Origin: Nemertoderma westbladi
Lineage: Eukaryota > Xenacoelomorpha > Nemertodermatida > Nemertodermatidae
NCBI GenBank assembly: GCA_032718475.1
Contig: JAUCBJ010008962.1
Span: 1-31,937 of the forward strand
Reading direction: 5' to 3'
DNA length: 31,937 nucleotides
The notes beneath the pieces are model-generated. The model had not been told where the DNA came from and ran no database searches. It was given only the letters and a program-made list of their open reading frames with translations. Positions 29,791-31,937 of the stretch are shown in pieces; positions within the stretch are counted from its first letter, which is position 1; every line of letters begins with the position of its first letter. Position numbers and translations under genes: made by a program.

Positions 29791-30215
29791 TTGAAAAAAT
29801 AAATCGTACAACAGACGGGCAGTTTAAAATGAATGGAAAAAGTCACTGAATGTAAACCAAGTCACTGAATGTAAACCAAGGACCGGACCCGTTACCAGGC
29901 TGCAATAGCTGACAAAAATAAATTCACCATTTGTGAAATATATTACATGTTATATTATATTTTATTTATATTTAAACGTCAAGCTACTAATAGTAAAAAA
30001 CCGTACCGGGTAGGTATGTACAACAATTAAATAAAAATCGACTGGAGACCCAGACATGCATGTAATAGTGATCAGCTGTCTGCAGACAGCTGATCGGTAG
30101 GTTTCGCCCCAATACAGCGGGCTTTCTCAGGATGCTCAAGCTAGCAGGACGACAGTAGAGTGAAGTTCCCAAAGGAGGAGAACAGGCAAAGTGTGATGGG
30201 GCTGATTCATACTAA
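29791..30215. other. Intergenic DNA with a 19-bp duplication and a perfect palindrome
   Basis: agtcactgaatgtaaacca is repeated back to back at 29841-29878. 30070-30095 is a 26-bp perfect palindrome (half-site gatcagctgtctg, no loop). No gene is seen. Confidence 0.7.
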
Positions 30216-30572
30216 CTAACCACTGGGAAGCAGCACCACAAACTTACGCCAATCACGTTTCTGCTTGTTGATAACTGGCTGGCGCGTGCGAATATAGTAC
30301 ATTTCAAGCTTTTGCAGAACAGGCCGCAATGGGTGCCTAGCAATAACTTTGAAATGTTTAAAAAGCTCGCGCCAGTCAGTCAGCCAACGTGTATTGGGCT
30401 CGCCGCGGTGCGTCATGATGTGGTTGTACACAGTCTTGCCCTGCTCACTCCCGTTATTGGCTGTACCGTCCTGGTGTTGTCTAACGCGTTCAAACAGGTG
30501 TTGGATAGTGTGTCCAACATATTCCCCCTTACAAGAGGGACAGGAGAAAGAATAAACGAACGTTAGAAACAA
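30216..30572 (-). pseudogene. GIY-YIG endonuclease domain of a Penelope-like element
   Basis: 118-codon frame with the landmarks of the Penelope C-terminal nuclease: FVYSFSCPSCKGEYVGHT (first Tyr and YVG), then HLFERVRQHQ (catalytic Arg and His), LQKLEMYYI (catalytic Glu) and QPVINKQKRDW (Asn). The CPSC pair is typical of this clade. The linker before it is in another frame at 30717-30573: LRGLIPTSCTRPVRFVFTT, then LKHPVPDILVSN. One extra base next to SNV moves translation between the frames. Such nucleases nick DNA for target-primed reverse transcription. This copy keeps its key residues but is cut off from an RT. Confidence 0.85.
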
Positions 30573-30704
30573 GGATATCAGGGACAGGATGTTTTAATGA
30601 TGGGAGCGACTGGCGCAGTTTGGAGGTTGTAAAAACAAACCTAACTGGCCGTGTGCAAGACGTGGGTATGAGACCACGCAACCTTCGAACAAAGAGGTCG
30701 GTTG

Positions 30705-30754
30705 CCCGGGTCAGCAATAAGAGTGTCAGCCCGGGTCAGCAATAAGAGTGTCAG
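30705..30754. repeat. 25-bp tandem duplication at the deletion junction
   Basis: cccgggtcagcaataagagt plus gtcag occurs twice back to back, and a third cccggg follows. It lies exactly between the N-terminal and linker parts of the Penelope-like remnant. Its length (25) shifts the frame. Confidence 0.93.
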
Positions 30755-31238
30755 CCCGGGCGAGGTATGACTCCTTCCTCATCACACAGTATCCATTCCC
30801 CTTGTCGAACGGCACAGCAATCAATCCGTGGCGCTTCAGGTAACGCGCCGTTGTAGCGACACCATCAGACTGCCGCTGGAGGCGCATCAACCTGGCATAA
30901 TTCTGGGAATGGTGGGACACACTTACTCTGTCAGCATCAGTGCTGTGGGTGAAATAGTCAACCTGCGAGTAGAAGAGTGCGGTGTCAAACTTGGTTTTGA
31001 CCGGATTCTTGGCCCCAAGTCTGAGCACCGCCTCCACCATCTCAGGCAACACTATCCCATCTTCACACTGGACTGTGCCTTTGACATTAAGTAAGGGCAT
31101 CCCTAGGCTCCCTGCCCACCACCTAAACTTATCGTCATGGCCAGCCCTCCACTGCTCTAGTTTACCCTCGCACCAGGCACAGTATTTGCCTGGTGGACAG
31201 CATCTTCGAGCAGCTTCGGGGCTTCGGCTTCGGGTATA
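30726..31238 (-). pseudogene. N-terminal region of the Penelope-like polyprotein
   Basis: The frame is open from 31238 to the stop at 30726. It starts with a Cys-rich CCPPGKYCAWCEGKLEQW stretch. Later comes LPEMVEAVLRLGAKN, and then HGLIAVPFDKGNGYCVMRKE, the DKG motif that precedes the reverse transcriptase in Penelope-like elements. It ends at ADPG in the 25-bp duplication, just where the RT domain should start. The first ATG is at 31100, but homology-like sequence extends upstream of it, so the true start is further 5' and lost. Confidence 0.75.
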
Positions 31239-31937
31239 TTACATGTTGTTAGTTGTTGTGATATACAGTTTATAACATAAGAAAGATACTGTGTTTTGAA
31301 TTATAAAATATGTTCTTAAAATAGACAATATTTTCATTGCAAAACCCAGTATCTCCACCAGCATGAATTTTTAGAACTGTCACAAGACTTTAGACAACAC
31401 GTCATGATTGATGTTCCCATCAATTGCAGACACTAAAGTTGCAATAACTGTGTTTTAAATGTGTTTTTAATGGATTTTGCAGTTTGCTCAAATTTCGTGC
31501 AAACCTTTTGAGCTTCGATGGTCTTTCAACACCTATAATTTAGAAATTCCACCAAGAATATTTGACTTTTTTCGCCGGAAAAAAAGAAAATCAATGCAAT
31601 TGATTACTAGTGATTACTTATTATTTTGATTATTACTGATTATTTTCCCTGTGGAAAATGTTCTCCTATATTTATCCAGATTTTAAGGTATATTTGTGCG
31701 AAAAAGTAACAATTTAAGAATAAAACTTATTATTTTAATTCGAATTTCAACAACATAAGCTACGGATTGGCTTCGGATAAATTTGCCCTGAACCGGAAGC
31801 AGAAATTTGGCCCAGAGCTCCGGAGCTCTGTTGCATCCTAGACGAACTAAACAAGACTATGAACGATTCCTACTAAACTACGAGCTTCACGATGAGTACG
31901 GTGTGCCCATTCACAGATAGGGGGTGGGGGGCGGGGG
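31239..31937. other. AT-rich DNA, no gene seen; G-rich right edge
   Basis: 31332-31356 repeats the block seen at 29033-29058 (ttcattgcaaaacccagtat). The last 20 bases are G-rich and could be the start of a repeat cut by the window. Confidence 0.45.

Larger units (their letters stand above)
30216..31238 (-). mobile_element. Penelope-like element remnant lacking the reverse-transcriptase core
   Basis: The - strand shows, in order, an N-terminal region of the Penelope-like polyprotein, a linker and a C-terminal GIY-YIG endonuclease. The reverse transcriptase that should lie between the first two is missing. A 25-bp tandem duplication sits at the junction. The pieces are in different frames, so the copy is dead. 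Confidence 0.85.

Noticed and set aside
29371-29811. 146-codon - strand Cys/His/Lys-rich ORF
   Set aside because: Frame held open by the 39-bp repeat; stops appear right outside it.

Overview
This is a stretch of an invertebrate animal nuclear genome. One host gene is clear: Mediator subunit MED25, two coding exons on the + strand, with a standard GT-AG intron. A decayed fibrinogen-related (FReD) fragment, a Penelope-like element remnant, an LTR retrotransposon and many minisatellites also fit a metazoan. The repeat load and FReD fragment would suit a mollusc or similar invertebrate, but the sequence does not settle the phylum.

Layout. 1-1766 (- strand) is the first 588 codons of an unidentified coiled-coil protein that runs off the left edge. 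1767-5527 is AT-rich, with a decayed ~57-bp repeat and a 288-bp tandem duplication holding an identical 84-bp core. 5528-6459 is a ~74-bp minisatellite. It is split by a complete LTR element at 6460-18279 with a 5-bp target duplication (GCCGT), and the minisatellite resumes at 18285-18441. 18512-18861 holds a long hairpin and the FReD pseudogene. 18862-24715 is repeat-rich DNA without a gene I can support. MED25 lies at 24716-28097. 28105-31937 holds dispersed repeats, a 39-bp minisatellite and a Penelope-like remnant whose reverse-transcriptase core is gone.

The LTR element is the most interesting object. All its genes read on the - strand: 5' LTR 17742-18279, 3' LTR 6460-7008, purine tract at 7017-7009. 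It encodes a very long BEL/Pao-type Gag with zinc knuckle and aspartic protease. No reverse transcriptase, RNase H or integrase is visible. In the place of a 3' gene it carries an intact 849-codon ORF that joins a DEDD 3'-5' exonuclease-like domain (third motif degenerate) to three CCHC zinc knuckles. The Gag frame is broken at three long G runs, one TAG and a 5' frameshifting region, while the exonuclease/knuckle ORF is uninterrupted. It looks like a non-autonomous, Gag-bearing element that would need pol functions in trans. That role is inference.
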